From DASQUK01 sp963717085 (lineage in GTDB: Bacteria; Actinomycetota; Acidimicrobiia; Acidimicrobiales; VFJN01): a stretch of 64,000 bases of DNA. The stretch lies in NCBI GenBank assembly GCA_963717085.1, contig CAVQVM010000023.1:124001-188000 (forward strand). Direction: 5' to 3'. The position numbers and the translations under genes are program-made. Each line of letters begins with the position of its first letter. Position 1 is the stretch's first letter. Under the pieces are notes generated by a model that saw only the letters and a program-made list of their open reading frames with translations, was not told the origin of the DNA and did no database searches. Below, piece by piece: positions 34,615 to 43,441 of the stretch.

Positions 34615-36648
34615 ATGACCTCGCCGGCCGGACGAATAACCTCGACGGCGGTGGCCGCCGATCGCCTGCTCCACGACCTGGACGAGGCACAGCGGCGTGC
34701 GGTCACCTCGCCGGCCCAGCCACTGGCCATTCTCGCACCGGCAGGATCGGGCAAGACCCGGGTGCTCAGCCGGCGCATCGCCTGGCGCATCGAGACCGGC
34801 GATGCCGACGCCAGCCATGTCCTGGCCCTCACGTTCACCCGCAAGGCCGCGGGTGAGCTGCGGGACCGGCTTCGGGCCCTGGGCCTGCGCGACGGCGTGG
34901 CCGCCGGCACGTTCCACGGCGTCGCCTATGCGCAACTCCGCGGGCGCTGGGCCGACGAGGGGCGGCCCGCGCCAGAGCTCCTGGTGCGCAAGGGCCGGCT
35001 GCTCGACGAGATCGTCGGTCGGTCGCGTGGCCAGAGCCAGCTCTCGGTCGGGCAGCTCGCCGCGGAGATCGAGTGGGCCAAGGCCCGCCTCGCCGGTCCC
35101 GACGGCTATGCCGATGCCGTGACGACCGCCCGTCGGCGCACACCGTCGCCACCCAGGCGGATCGCCGATCTGTACCGCCGCTACGAAGAGGCCAAGCGCA
35201 AGGCCCGCATGGTCGACTTCGACGACCTGCTGCGGCTCTGCAGCCACCTGATCGAGACCGACGCGGACTTCGCGGCCGCACAGCGGTGGCGCCATCGCCA
35301 CCTGTTCGTGGACGAGTTCCAGGACGTGAACCCGCTTCAGCTCCGGCTGCTCGACGCCTGGCGCGGCGACAGCTACGACCTGTGCGTGGTCGGCGACCCC
35401 CAGCAGGCCATCTACGGGTGGAACGGCGCCGACGCAGGATTCCTCGAGGGCTTCCGGCGGCTGTACCCACCCGCCGACGTGGTCGAGCTGCTGGGCAGCT
35501 ACCGGTCCACGCCGTCGATCCTGGCGGCGGCGGGCGAGGTCCTCCGCGCCGCCGGCCTCTCCGGTCAGGAGGTGCGCGCCCGGCGGCCCGACGGGATCCC
35601 GCCGCGCGTCGAGCGCCACGCCACCGACCTGGACGAGGCCCGGGCCATCGCCCGCGCCGTGCGCGACCACCGGGGCCCGCGGGCGGCCTGGTCCTCGCAG
35701 GCGGTGCTGGTGCGGACCCACGCCCAGATCCAGCCGATTGCCGACGCCCTGCGTCGCGCCGGGATCCCCCACCGGGTGCGCGGCACCGACACCCTGCTCA
35801 ACCACCGGACGGTCCGCGAGGCCCTGGACCTGCTCCGGCGCGACGACGTCCCGCTCGGCGAGCGCCTGCCAGACCTGGCGGCGTTGGTGGACCCTCCGGA
35901 CGACGGCGACGAGGCAGCCGAGAACGCCGCCACTCGGGGCCGGGCCGAGCTCGACCTCGTGATGGAGCTGGCCCGCGACCACCTTCGGCTGAACCCCACC
36001 GCCGGGGCTCCGGACTTCGCCACCTGGCTGGTCGCCACCTTCACGGCCGAGGGCGGCGAGGGCTGGGACGACGCCGTCACGCTGGCCACGTTCCATGCGG
36101 CCAAGGGGCTGGAATGGCCGATCGTCCACCTGGCCGGGCTGGAGGACGGCTACGTACCGATCGCCCACGCCCGCACCGCCGCCGAGCGGGCGGAGGAGGC
36201 CCGCCTGCTGTACGTGGCGATGACCCGGGCGGAGGACGAGCTGCGCGGCTCCTGGGCGGGCGAGCGGACCTTCGGCGGGCGCACTGGTGACCGCCGGCTG
36301 ACCCCGTGGCTCGCGGGATTGGCCGAGCGCCAGCGGGAGCGACCCAGCGACGACCGGCCCGAGCCGGCACCCGACTGGCGGGCGCGGCTGGCCGACCAGC
36401 GGGCGCAGCTCGCCGAGGCCGCCGCCGATCGGGCACCGTCGGCCGCGCTCACTGCGCTGCTCGCTTGGCGGGACGAGCAGGCCCGGGCGGCGCGGGTCGA
36501 GCCGGTGGCGCTCGTCGACGACCGGCTACTGGAGGCGATCGCGGAGGCCCGGCCGGCGACGACCGAGGAGCTGGCGGCGATCCCGGGGATGGGTCGGCTG
36601 CTGGCGGCTCGGATCGGACCCGGCCTGCTGGCGGCGCTCCGGGCCTGA
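34615..36648 (+). CDS. UvrD/Rep family helicase with HRDC tail (UvrD2-like)
   Basis: This is a 677-residue superfamily 1A DNA helicase. The P-loop is APAGSGKT (41-48); later motifs are FVDEFQDVNPLQLRLLD, VVGDPQQAIYGWNGA, VTLATFHAAKGLEWP and LLYVAMTRAEDEL. The C-terminal 65 residues form an HRDC-like domain (ALLAWRDEQARA, then LAAIPGMGRLLAARIG). This layout matches mycobacterial UvrD2, although that protein has a cysteine motif before the HRDC which I do not see here. The start is the ATG at 34615. Confidence 0.9.
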   Translation: MTSPAGRITSTAVAADRLLHDLDEAQRRAVTSPAQPLAILAPAGSGKTRVLSRRIAWRIETGDADASHVLALTFTRKAAGELRDRLRALGLRDGVAAGTFHGVAYAQLRGRWADEGRPAPELLVRKGRLLDEIVGRSRGQSQLSVGQLAAEIEWAKARLAGPDGYADAVTTARRRTPSPPRRIADLYRRYEEAKRKARMVDFDDLLRLCSHLIETDADFAAAQRWRHRHLFVDEFQDVNPLQLRLLDAWRGDSYDLCVVGDPQQAIYGWNGADAGFLEGFRRLYPPADVVELLGSYRSTPSILAAAGEVLRAAGLSGQEVRARRPDGIPPRVERHATDLDEARAIARAVRDHRGPRAAWSSQAVLVRTHAQIQPIADALRRAGIPHRVRGTDTLLNHRTVREALDLLRRDDVPLGERLPDLAALVDPPDDGDEAAENAATRGRAELDLVMELARDHLRLNPTAGAPDFATWLVATFTAEGGEGWDDAVTLATFHAAKGLEWPIVHLAGLEDGYVPIAHARTAAERAEEARLLYVAMTRAEDELRGSWAGERTFGGRTGDRRLTPWLAGLAERQRERPSDDRPEPAPDWRARLADQRAQLAEAAADRAPSAALTALLAWRDEQARAARVEPVALVDDRLLEAIAEARPATTEELAAIPGMGRLLAARIGPGLLAALRA

Positions 36649-36691
36649 AGTTCCCGTTGACCTGTCACCGGCGGCGCGCGACAAGTGGTGC

Positions 36692-37010
36692 ATGGGTGAT
36701 CCCTTCGACTTCATCAGCGAGGACGGGTGGCCCTACCGAGATGACGGCGACGATGCCGAGCAGCTCGAGCCCATCGACCTGCGTTCCGATGCCGACGACG
36801 ATCTCGTCGCCCTGCATGCGTTGCCGACCCATGCACTGACAGGGTTGACGGACATGGAGCGCCTGGTCGTGAGCGCCCGCTTCGGGCTCGACGGCCACGA
36901 GCCACGCACGCTGCGGGAGCTGCACGACGAGCTCGGGATGTCGCGTGCCGCGCGTCCGGCACACCCTCGCTGATGGACTGGACAAGCTGCGGGGCGTGCT
37001 CGAGGTCTAG
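36692..37010 (+). pseudogene. Sigma-70 region-4-like protein, frameshifted
   Basis: The frame from 36692 encodes a short acidic N-terminus, then LTDMERLVVSARFGLDG and TLRELHDELGMSR, the pattern of a sigma-region-4 helix-turn-helix. After this the frame ends, but the +1 frame continues VRHTLADGLDKLRGVLEV to a stop at 37010, restoring the expected recognition and terminal helices. A single extra base near 36953 explains this. It is either a real frameshift or a sequence error. Intact, it would be about 105 residues. It is convergent with xth. Confidence 0.7.
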
Positions 37011-37792
37011 CGCACGTCCACGAACTGAGGTGCATGGTCGCTGGGCTTGTGCCCCTTGCGCGCGTTCCGGTCGATGAACGCCCATGTCACCCGGTCGGCC
37101 AGCGCTGACGACAGCATCATCAGGTCGATGCGCATGCCCTGGTGCTTGTGGAAGGCGCCCGCCCGGTAGTCCCACCAGCTGAACAGGTTGGGTTCTCCGG
37201 GGTATTGCTCGCGGAAGGCGTCGCGCAGCCCGAAGGCCTCCAGCTCGCCGAGGGCGGCGCGCTCCTCGGGCGTCACGTGGGTGGCGCCGTGCACCGCCTT
37301 GGGGTTCCACACGTCGATGTCCTCGGGGGCGACGTTGAAGTCGCCGCACACGGCGATGCTGGCGCCTCCTCCGTAGAGACCGGATTCGGCCTCGACGTGG
37401 GCGCGCAGGCGGCCCAGCCAGCGCAGCTTGTGATGGAACTGCTCGTGCCCGACCTCGCGACCGTTGGGCACGTACACCGACGACACCCGGACGCCGTCGC
37501 AGGTGGCGGACACCAGGCGCGCCTCGTCGTCGGGAGGTCCGCCGTCGCCGAACCCGGACACGGGATCGTCGAGCCCGACCCGGCTGGCGATCGCCACCCC
37601 GTTCCAGCGGCCCTGCCCGTGGTGGACGCTGGCGTAACCGAGGCCGTGCAGGTCGAGGGCCGGGAAGGCCGCGTCGGTTACCTTCGTCTCCTGGAGGCAG
37701 ACGATGTCGGGCTGCACGACGTCCAGCCACTCCCAGATGCGCACCAGGCGTTCTGCCGTCAGCGAGTTGACGTTCCAGGTGGCGATGCGCAC
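37007..37792 (-). CDS. xth: Exodeoxyribonuclease III
   Basis: This AP endonuclease and 3'-exonuclease of base-excision repair has the ExoIII motifs VRIATWNVNSL, VCLQETKV, VSSVYVPNG, CGDFNVAPEDIDVWNP and a final PSDHAPQF with the catalytic histidine. The GTG at 37792 gives the expected N-terminus; the frame extends ten codons upstream without similarity. It is 261 residues, normal for the family. The region upstream holds repeated GAGGCAA hairpin arms. Confidence 0.94.
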   Translation of the reverse strand: MRIATWNVNSLTAERLVRIWEWLDVVQPDIVCLQETKVTDAAFPALDLHGLGYASVHHGQGRWNGVAIASRVGLDDPVSGFGDGGPPDDEARLVSATCDGVRVSSVYVPNGREVGHEQFHHKLRWLGRLRAHVEAESGLYGGGASIAVCGDFNVAPEDIDVWNPKAVHGATHVTPEERAALGELEAFGLRDAFREQYPGEPNLFSWWDYRAGAFHKHQGMRIDLMMLSSALADRVTWAFIDRNARKGHKPSDHAPQFVDVR

Positions 37793-37805
37793 GACGGCCG
37801 AATCT

Positions 37806-37919
37806 AGCGATGCCCGAGGCAACGGCGACCGGTGCTCCGAGCCCGAGGCAATGGCGAACGCAAACCGTCAGGCGTTGCCTCCGGCACCGTCCGGCGTGCG
37901 CTATTGCCTCGGGGCCTTC
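37806..37919. repeat. Set of alternating GAGGCAA hairpin arms between NYN-S1 gene and xth
   Basis: Two direct copies of GCCCGAGGCAAYGGCGA lie near 37810 and 37841, and two opposite arms (GCGTTGCCTCCGG near 37872 and CGCTATTGCCTCGGGG at 37901-37917) follow. The last is also the end of the NYN-S1 coding sequence. Any of the arms can pair with more than one partner, giving exclusive hairpins in the transcript. They may serve as terminator or attenuator before xth. Confidence 0.6.
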
Positions 37920-39280
37920 TTGGCCGCGGCCTTCTTGGCTGGGGACTTCTTGGCCGCGGCCTTGTTGGCCGTGGCCTTTCTGGCCGGCGCCTTCCCGGTC
38001 GGTGCCTCCTTGGCGGCACCTGCTGGAGCGGCCGCCTTCCTGGCCGGGGACTTGGCCGGGGACCTGGCCACGGTCGCCTTGGCCGGCGCCTTCCTGGGCG
38101 CACGTTTCGCAGCTGGGCTCGCCTTCGCGGTGGCCTTCTTCGTCGCCGCGCGCTTCGTGCCGGTCCCACCGACCGCCGCCTTCGCCTTCCGGGCGGGCGC
38201 CTTGGCCGGCGCCGGCGTCTCCGTCATGCCGAGGGCCTCGACGACCTGCTCCTCGACCGGGGCGTCCGAACCGGCGGGAACGGCGACGACGCCCGGGAGC
38301 GCCAGATCGATGCCGCGCCGAGGTGCGTCGATGGCGATCACCACGAAGCGACGCCTATCGCCCAGGTTGAGCACCTCGCGGGCGCTGCGCGGTGCCGGTC
38401 GGGCGAGGTTGCGGAGCGGCACGTAGCCGCGGGCGTCGCCGGCCAGCACGTAGGCGCCGTGCGAGCTGAACCGCTCGACCGTCGCCTCCACCTCGCTGCC
38501 TACCGGGTGATCGGCGATGAACTCGATGAACGGCAACGCCTCGTTGTAGGGCGAGACGTCCTTGGTCGCCCGGTTCGTCGTGGGCTCGGCGTGTCCGTCA
38601 CCGGAGGCGCCGACGGCCGTTGTGTCCGAGCCCCCCGCCGCCGTCGCCCCGGTGACGCCGTCGCCGGTCGGACCCTCGTGGGCGCGGCGTCGCTTCGGCG
38701 TCCCGGGCTCGGTCGCGGTCGCCGCCGTGCCGGCCTTGGTGGCCTTCGTGGCCTTCTTGGCCTTTGTCGCCTTGGTGGCTTTCGTGGCCTTCGTCGCCCT
38801 GGACGCCTTGGTCGCCTTGATGGCCTTGCGGGCCTCGCTCACGGAGCGCCGGCTGGCGGGCCCCCGCACCGGGACGCGCTCCATGAACACCCAGCCCACC
38901 TGGGGCACGGGCTTTCCACCGATGAGGCGGCCCGGTTCGAAGAGCCACGGGTAGTCGCCGTGGAACTCCTGGAACGAGTCGTTGGACAGGATCGCGGCAT
39001 CGGCCCTACGGGCGATCTGCAGGACGAAGGCGTCGCCCCGTCCGATCGCCCCGGCTGGCGGCGTGATGAGCTCGTTGGCGGCCACCGCGTCCTCGTAGAT
39101 GCGGCGCTCCTGGGCGTCGATCCGGTTCGGGAACGTGGCGTCGACCACGACGGTGACGACCTCGGGCGCGTACTCCTCGATGAAGGCGCGCACCGCCTCG
39201 TCCAGCTGGGCCAGGCTCGGCGTCTCCCGGCCCTCGGTGGCGATGTTCGAGCCGTCGATGACAACGTGTTTCATCGGCAT
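37901..39280 (-). CDS. NYN-type RNase domain fused to an S1 domain with Lys/Ala tails
   Basis: The N-terminal 145 residues form a PIN-like NYN domain (HVVIDGSNIATEG with Asp9; TVVVDATFPNR; GRGDAFVLQIARRADAAILSNDSF). A short Ala/Thr/Lys repeat (KATKATKATKAKKATKATKA) links to an S1/OB RNA-binding domain (about 255-330: VGSEVEATVERFSSHGAYV, GYVPLRNLA). About 110 residues of Ala/Lys/Pro-rich, histone-H1-like tail follow. I chose the ATG at 39280, preceded by CAGG; ATGs at 39292 and 39274 are alternatives. It is probably a cytoplasmic endoribonuclease. Confidence 0.83.
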   Translation of the reverse strand: MPMKHVVIDGSNIATEGRETPSLAQLDEAVRAFIEEYAPEVVTVVVDATFPNRIDAQERRIYEDAVAANELITPPAGAIGRGDAFVLQIARRADAAILSNDSFQEFHGDYPWLFEPGRLIGGKPVPQVGWVFMERVPVRGPASRRSVSEARKAIKATKASRATKATKATKATKAKKATKATKAGTAATATEPGTPKRRRAHEGPTGDGVTGATAAGGSDTTAVGASGDGHAEPTTNRATKDVSPYNEALPFIEFIADHPVGSEVEATVERFSSHGAYVLAGDARGYVPLRNLARPAPRSAREVLNLGDRRRFVVIAIDAPRRGIDLALPGVVAVPAGSDAPVEEQVVEALGMTETPAPAKAPARKAKAAVGGTGTKRAATKKATAKASPAAKRAPRKAPAKATVARSPAKSPARKAAAPAGAAKEAPTGKAPARKATANKAAAKKSPAKKAAAKKAPRQ

Positions 39281-39354
39281 GTCAGCCTGCATTCAACCAA
39301 AGGTCCAGCGCGAACGGCCGGACACCCGCGACCGCCCCCGGTACCGTGCCTGTG

Positions 39355-40704
39355 ATGGCGACCGTCTCCGGCGACGTCACTCCCGAGGTCACCGACCTCC
39401 TACAGCACTTGATCCGCAATGCCTGCGTCAACGACGGGACCCTCGAATCGGGTAACGAGGCCAGGAGCGCTGACCTGCTCGAGGCGTACCTCTCGGGGTC
39501 CGGCGTCGACATCGAACGCTACGAGCCGGCGCCCGGCCGCACCAGCCTGGTGGCCCGGATCGAAGGCACGGAGCCCGACGCACCCACGCTGCTGCTCATG
39601 GGCCACACCGACGTCGTGCCCGCCAGCCCCGCCGGCTGGCGGCGCGAGCCGTTCGGCGGCGAGCTGGTCGACGGCGAGGTCTGGGGACGGGGCGCCATCG
39701 ACATGCTCAACCTGACCGCCTCGATGGCGGTCGCCACCCGGCGCCTGGCGGCGGGAGGCTTCCGGCCCGAGGGCACGCTCGTCTACCTCGCAGTCGCCGA
39801 CGAGGAGGCGCTCGGGACCTGGGGTGCGGATCATCTCGCCCGCCACGAGCTCGACGCCGTCGGCGCCGACTTCGTGATCACCGAGTCCGGCGGCATCCCC
39901 GTACCGGGTGGGGATGGCGGCCTGCGGCTGCCGGTGCTGGTCGGCGAGAAGGGATCGTGCTGGTGCACGCTCCGGATCACCGGCACGCCCGGCCACGCCT
40001 CGCAGCCCTACGCCACCGACAACGCCCTGGTGACGGCGGCGGCGGTCGTACAGCGGCTGGCGGACTACCGGCCGGAGACGCGCATCCACGACACCTGGCG
40101 ACGGTTCCTGGAGGGCCTGGCCTACCCGCAGGACATCGTGGGCCCGCTGCTCGATCCCGACAGGCTGGTGGACGCTCTCAGCGACTTCCCGGTGGCGATG
40201 GCGCGCCAGTTCCACGCCTGCACGCACATGACCATCGCCCCCACGGTGGCGCACGGCGGGACCAAGACCAACGTGATCCCCGACCGGGTCGACCTGCAGC
40301 TCGACATCCGCACGCTGCCCGGGCAGTCGCTGCCCGACGTGGAGGCCGTGCTCGACGAGGCGCTGGGCGACCTCACCGACCGCGTGGAGCTGATCGATTC
40401 CCACGACGACCCCTCGACGGAGTCGCTCGTCGAAACCGCCCTGTGGGACACCCTGGCCCGCACCACGCAGGCCTTCTACGAGGGCAGCCACCTGGTGCCG
40501 ATGATCAGCGTCGGCGCAACCGACGCCCGCTTCTTCCGCCGACTCGGCGCCACCGCCTACGGCTTCGGCCTATTCAGCCAGAAGCTGACCTTCGAGGACT
40601 ACGGCCGCATGTTCCATGGCGACGACGAGCGCGTCGACGTCGAGTCCCTGCGGCTGTCGGCGGAGCTGTGGGAGGCGGTCGCCCGCGACCTGCTCGTCGG
40701 CTGA
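39355..40704 (+). CDS. M20 family metallopeptidase
   Basis: This 449-residue aminoacylase/carboxypeptidase-type enzyme binds two metals. Motifs are LLMGHTDVVP, EVWGRGAIDML, YLAVADEEALG, TESGGIP and the dimerisation/second-domain histidine in HGGTKTNVIPDRV. The family includes DapE, ArgE and carnosinases, but no neighbour fixes the substrate. The ATG at 39355 lies only a few bases from a short intergenic region shared with the divergent NYN-S1 gene. Confidence 0.9.
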   Translation: MATVSGDVTPEVTDLLQHLIRNACVNDGTLESGNEARSADLLEAYLSGSGVDIERYEPAPGRTSLVARIEGTEPDAPTLLLMGHTDVVPASPAGWRREPFGGELVDGEVWGRGAIDMLNLTASMAVATRRLAAGGFRPEGTLVYLAVADEEALGTWGADHLARHELDAVGADFVITESGGIPVPGGDGGLRLPVLVGEKGSCWCTLRITGTPGHASQPYATDNALVTAAAVVQRLADYRPETRIHDTWRRFLEGLAYPQDIVGPLLDPDRLVDALSDFPVAMARQFHACTHMTIAPTVAHGGTKTNVIPDRVDLQLDIRTLPGQSLPDVEAVLDEALGDLTDRVELIDSHDDPSTESLVETALWDTLARTTQAFYEGSHLVPMISVGATDARFFRRLGATAYGFGLFSQKLTFEDYGRMFHGDDERVDVESLRLSAELWEAVARDLLVG

Positions 40705-40756
40705 GACGGGGGCGCTGGCGAGGCTCCCGGACCGCGGGCCATAGGATCGGCGGGCT

Positions 40757-41392
40757 ATGGGAATCCGGGCCGTGATCTTCGACTTCGGCGGGGTGATCCT
40801 GACGAGCCCCTTCGAGGCCTTCGCCCGCTACGAGCGTGACAACGGGTTGCCCGCCGGGTTCCTGCGACGGCTAAACGCTACCGATCCCGACACGAACGCC
40901 TGGTCCCGGCTCGAACGCAACGAGGTCGACTGGGCCGGCTTCGCCGACCTGTACGAAGCCGAGGCGCGCGCCACCGGGCACGACATCGACGGCCGCGCGG
41001 TTCTGGCGCTGCTGGCGGGCGAGGTCCGCCCCGCGATGGTCGAGGCCCTCCGCCGCTGCCACGACCGGCTGAAGACCGCGCTGCTCACCAACAACTTCGT
41101 GGTCCCGGGCGCCGAGGGTCAGGCGCTGCCGGACGCACCGATGGCGGGGTTGGCCGACCTCTTCGACGTCGTGATCGAGTCCAGCAAGGTGGGCGTGCGC
41201 AAGCCGGACACCGCCATCTACGAGCTGGTCTGTCGGGAGCTGGGGATCGAGCCGGGCGAGGCGGTGTTCCTCGACGATCTGGGCGGGAACCTCAAGCCGG
41301 CCCGCGCGATGGGCATGACCACCATCAAGGTCGACGACCCCGACGAAGCCCTCACCGAGCTCGAGCGAGTGGTGGGGTTCCCGCTCCGGTGA
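40757..41392 (+). CDS. HAD-superfamily phosphatase (EPHX2/ACAD10 N-domain type)
   Basis: The 211-residue protein has HAD motif I IFDFGGVI (Asp9), motif II LLTNNF, motif III Lys in SSKVGVRKPD, and motif IV FLDDLGGNLKPA. The cap is of the small helical type. Relatives are the N-terminal phosphatase of soluble epoxide hydrolase and ACAD10. The stop codon overlaps the GTG of the following lipoprotein gene by four bases. Confidence 0.9.
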   Translation: MGIRAVIFDFGGVILTSPFEAFARYERDNGLPAGFLRRLNATDPDTNAWSRLERNEVDWAGFADLYEAEARATGHDIDGRAVLALLAGEVRPAMVEALRRCHDRLKTALLTNNFVVPGAEGQALPDAPMAGLADLFDVVIESSKVGVRKPDTAIYELVCRELGIEPGEAVFLDDLGGNLKPARAMGMTTIKVDDPDEALTELERVVGFPLR

Positions 41393-41973
41393 GGACGGTG
41401 AGGACGGCCTGCGCACTGCTGATCGGGTCCCTGGCGCTGGCCGCATGCACCGGAGGCGGCGGGGGCGACGGCGGGGGCGACGAGGCCTCGTCCGACACGA
41501 GCGCGACCGGCGCGACGTCCGAGACCAGCAGTACCGGCGCCGGCAACGAGTCACCCGCGTGCCGGCTACTGACCACCGACGAGGTGGGCGACCTGTTCGG
41601 CGAGCCGGCGAACGTGGTCCCCTCCGATCAGGACGTGCCGGTTGCCGGCGGATCCGAGAGCTGCCTGTGGGAGGCGTCGGTCGACGATGGCGAGTCGCCG
41701 ACGATCTACCAGCTGCAGCTCTCCGTCTTCACCGGCAGCGACGCGTTCGATCCCCAGGCCTGGGGGGACGACGCGGAGGCGGTCGACGACCTGGGCGACG
41801 AGGCGTTCCTGGTGCGCTCGGGCGCCCTCGGGACGACCGCCGGATACCGCGCCGGGGATCGCTCGGTGTTCCTGAGCTACGCCATCCCCCTCGGTGAGGA
41901 CGCGCCCGACAGCGCCGCGCAGGCCGACGAGGTCGTGGACCTGCTGCGGATCGTCGACACGCGCCTGGGCTGA
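41389..41973 (+). CDS. Lipoprotein with Gly/Ser/Thr linker, DUF3558-like
   Basis: A GTG start overlapping the HAD stop (GTGA) opens a 194-residue lipoprotein. The signal peptide ends with the lipobox LAAC, with Cys20 the lipid-carrying residue. A low-complexity Gly/Asp/Ser/Thr linker (21-50) leads to a domain with ACRLLTTDEVGDLFGEPAN and SCLWEASVDD. Two cysteines probably form a disulfide, as in DUF3558 proteins. It is exported and anchored on the outer side of the cytoplasmic membrane. It is convergent with the diiron protein gene. Confidence 0.75.
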   Translation: MRTVRTACALLIGSLALAACTGGGGGDGGGDEASSDTSATGATSETSSTGAGNESPACRLLTTDEVGDLFGEPANVVPSDQDVPVAGGSESCLWEASVDDGESPTIYQLQLSVFTGSDAFDPQAWGDDAEAVDDLGDEAFLVRSGALGTTAGYRAGDRSVFLSYAIPLGEDAPDSAAQADEVVDLLRIVDTRLG

Positions 41974-41983
41974 GGCGCGGGGA

Positions 41984-43093
41984 TCAGCCCGTCGCCTGGA
42001 GCGCCTCGTACTCCTCGCCGGTGTCCTGCCAGTCCTCGAACTGGATGACGCCCAGCTCGGTGAACTTGGTGCGAAGCCAGCCGTCCCCGGCATCCAGCAA
42101 GCCCAGCTTCTTGCAGTTGGGCACGATCTTCGAGAACAGCATCTGCTGGAACATCCCCCGGCCCGGGTCCTGGATCACGAGCGGCAGGATCTCGCTCGGC
42201 TTGATGCCCATGCGGTCCCACACCTCCTGCTGCAGGAAGCGGTCCCGCATCCGCACCGCGGCCTCGAAGGCGAATTCCTGGCGCTCCCGTAGCTCGGCGT
42301 CGGTCAGTCCCTCGTAGTACTCCTTCAGCGACAGCACCCCGAACGCCACGTGGCGGGCCTCGTCGCTCATGACGTAGCGCAGCATCTTCTGGAGCAGCGG
42401 GTCGGGCGTCATCTGCTGCATGAACCCGAAGGCCGCCAGGGCCAGGCCCTCGACCATGACCTGCATGCCCAGGTAGGTCATGTCCCAACGGCTGTCGTTG
42501 ATGATGTCGTCGAGCAGCATCTTCAGGTGGGCGTTGATCGGGTAGTGGCCGCGAAGCTTCTCGTCGAGGTACTTGGCGAACACCTCGACGTGCCGGGCCT
42601 CGTCCATCACCTGGGTGGCGGCGTAGTACTTGGCGTCGATCCAGGGCACGCTCTCCACGATCTTGGCCGTGCACAGGAGCGCCCCCTGCTCGCCGTGCAT
42701 GAACTGGCTCAGGGTCCAGTTGTCGGACTCGATCGCCAGCTGGACCATGTCCTGCTCGGTGAACTTCTCGAGCGGCGTGCCCGTCCGGTCCACCTCGAGC
42801 TCGGCGTACTGCAGGCGCTGGAGGGCCGCGTTCTTCTCCAGGTCGACCTCGGTGTCCCAGGGCAGGTCGGTCTGGGCATTCCACTGGGCGCCCTTGGCCT
42901 TCTCGTAGAGCTTGTTCAGGCCGGGTCGGGCCCCCTTCTCGTAGTCCCACGTGAAGATGGCGTCGGCGTTGTCCAAGACCGTGTGGACCGCCTCGTCGAC
43001 ATCGGTGTTGGTGACCGAGAGGATGGCCTCGAGGTCGTTGATCTCGTCGCGGCCGATGATGTCGGCGTTGCCGGTGTACTCGTCGAGCGCCAT
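41984..43093 (-). CDS. Ferritin-like diiron protein (R2/AurF-like)
   Basis: This 369-residue helical protein has the four-helix diiron set: Glu135 (HGEQGAL), Glu165xxHis168 (MDEARH), Glu215 (MVEGLA) and Glu245xxHis248 (SDEARH). Such proteins include N-oxygenases and ribonucleotide-reductase R2-like oxidases. Substrate is unknown. The ATG at 43093 follows AGGGAG. An imperfect 16-base palindrome 28 bases upstream could be an operator. A second, only distantly similar diiron protein is encoded at 51321-52235. Confidence 0.83.
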   Translation of the reverse strand: MALDEYTGNADIIGRDEINDLEAILSVTNTDVDEAVHTVLDNADAIFTWDYEKGARPGLNKLYEKAKGAQWNAQTDLPWDTEVDLEKNAALQRLQYAELEVDRTGTPLEKFTEQDMVQLAIESDNWTLSQFMHGEQGALLCTAKIVESVPWIDAKYYAATQVMDEARHVEVFAKYLDEKLRGHYPINAHLKMLLDDIINDSRWDMTYLGMQVMVEGLALAAFGFMQQMTPDPLLQKMLRYVMSDEARHVAFGVLSLKEYYEGLTDAELRERQEFAFEAAVRMRDRFLQQEVWDRMGIKPSEILPLVIQDPGRGMFQQMLFSKIVPNCKKLGLLDAGDGWLRTKFTELGVIQFEDWQDTGEEYEALQATG

Positions 43094-43120
43094 GCGGACT
43101 CCCTGCGTCGGCCGGTCTTG

Positions 43121-43136
43121 GATAACGATCATTATC
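43121..43136. promoter_or_regulatory. Operator-like palindrome GATAACGATCATTATC
   Basis: It is palindromic at 14 of 16 positions, AT-rich in GC-rich surroundings, and 28 bases upstream of the diiron protein ATG. GATAAT/ATTATC arms resemble Fur-family boxes, though a TetR-type operator would look similar. Confidence 0.45.
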
Positions 43137-43418
43137 GACGAACGACGGCCGGCCGTGAAGGATGCGGTTTGTGACCTTGGCCACATGGGGTGTGGCGCGG
43201 GGGTGGTCAAAAATGGCGGGCAGGCCCTGGCCCGGGGCCGGGGCCTGGGTGATTGTGGGGGCTGCGGGGGTTCGGGTGCGCCGGCGTCAAGGGTTCGCTG
43301 CCGCCGGCCTTGCGGCCGCCCTTGACCCGGCTCGACGGCCGCTCGCCCGGCTGGCGGCGGCGCCGATTTCGGCCCGAAAATGGCCGTTGAGCTGGGGTTC
43401 TGGTTTGATCCGAGTAGG
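43137..43418. other. Intergenic region before the DUF222-HNH gene
   Basis: No gene is supported here. An inverted pair GTCAAGGG / CCCTTGAC lies near 43288-43325, around a GC-rich middle, and could form a large hairpin. The region probably carries the promoter for the DUF222 gene. Confidence 0.4.
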
Positions 43419-43432
43419 CGAACAAGTGTACG
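43419..43432 (+). promoter_or_regulatory. LexA-like SOS box
   Basis: CGAACAAGTGTACG differs at one position from the actinobacterial LexA consensus CGAAC-N4-GTTCG and lies nine bases before the DUF222-HNH ATG. Mycobacterial 13E12 (DUF222) genes are known SOS genes with such boxes. Confidence 0.6.
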
Positions 43433-43441
43433 ATTGCGGGT

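Noticed and set aside
37901..38160. Regular Ala/Lys codon repeats that look like a CRISPR or VNTR array
   Set aside because: The repeats are irregular coding repeats for the Lys/Ala tail of the NYN-S1 protein; there are no unique spacers.
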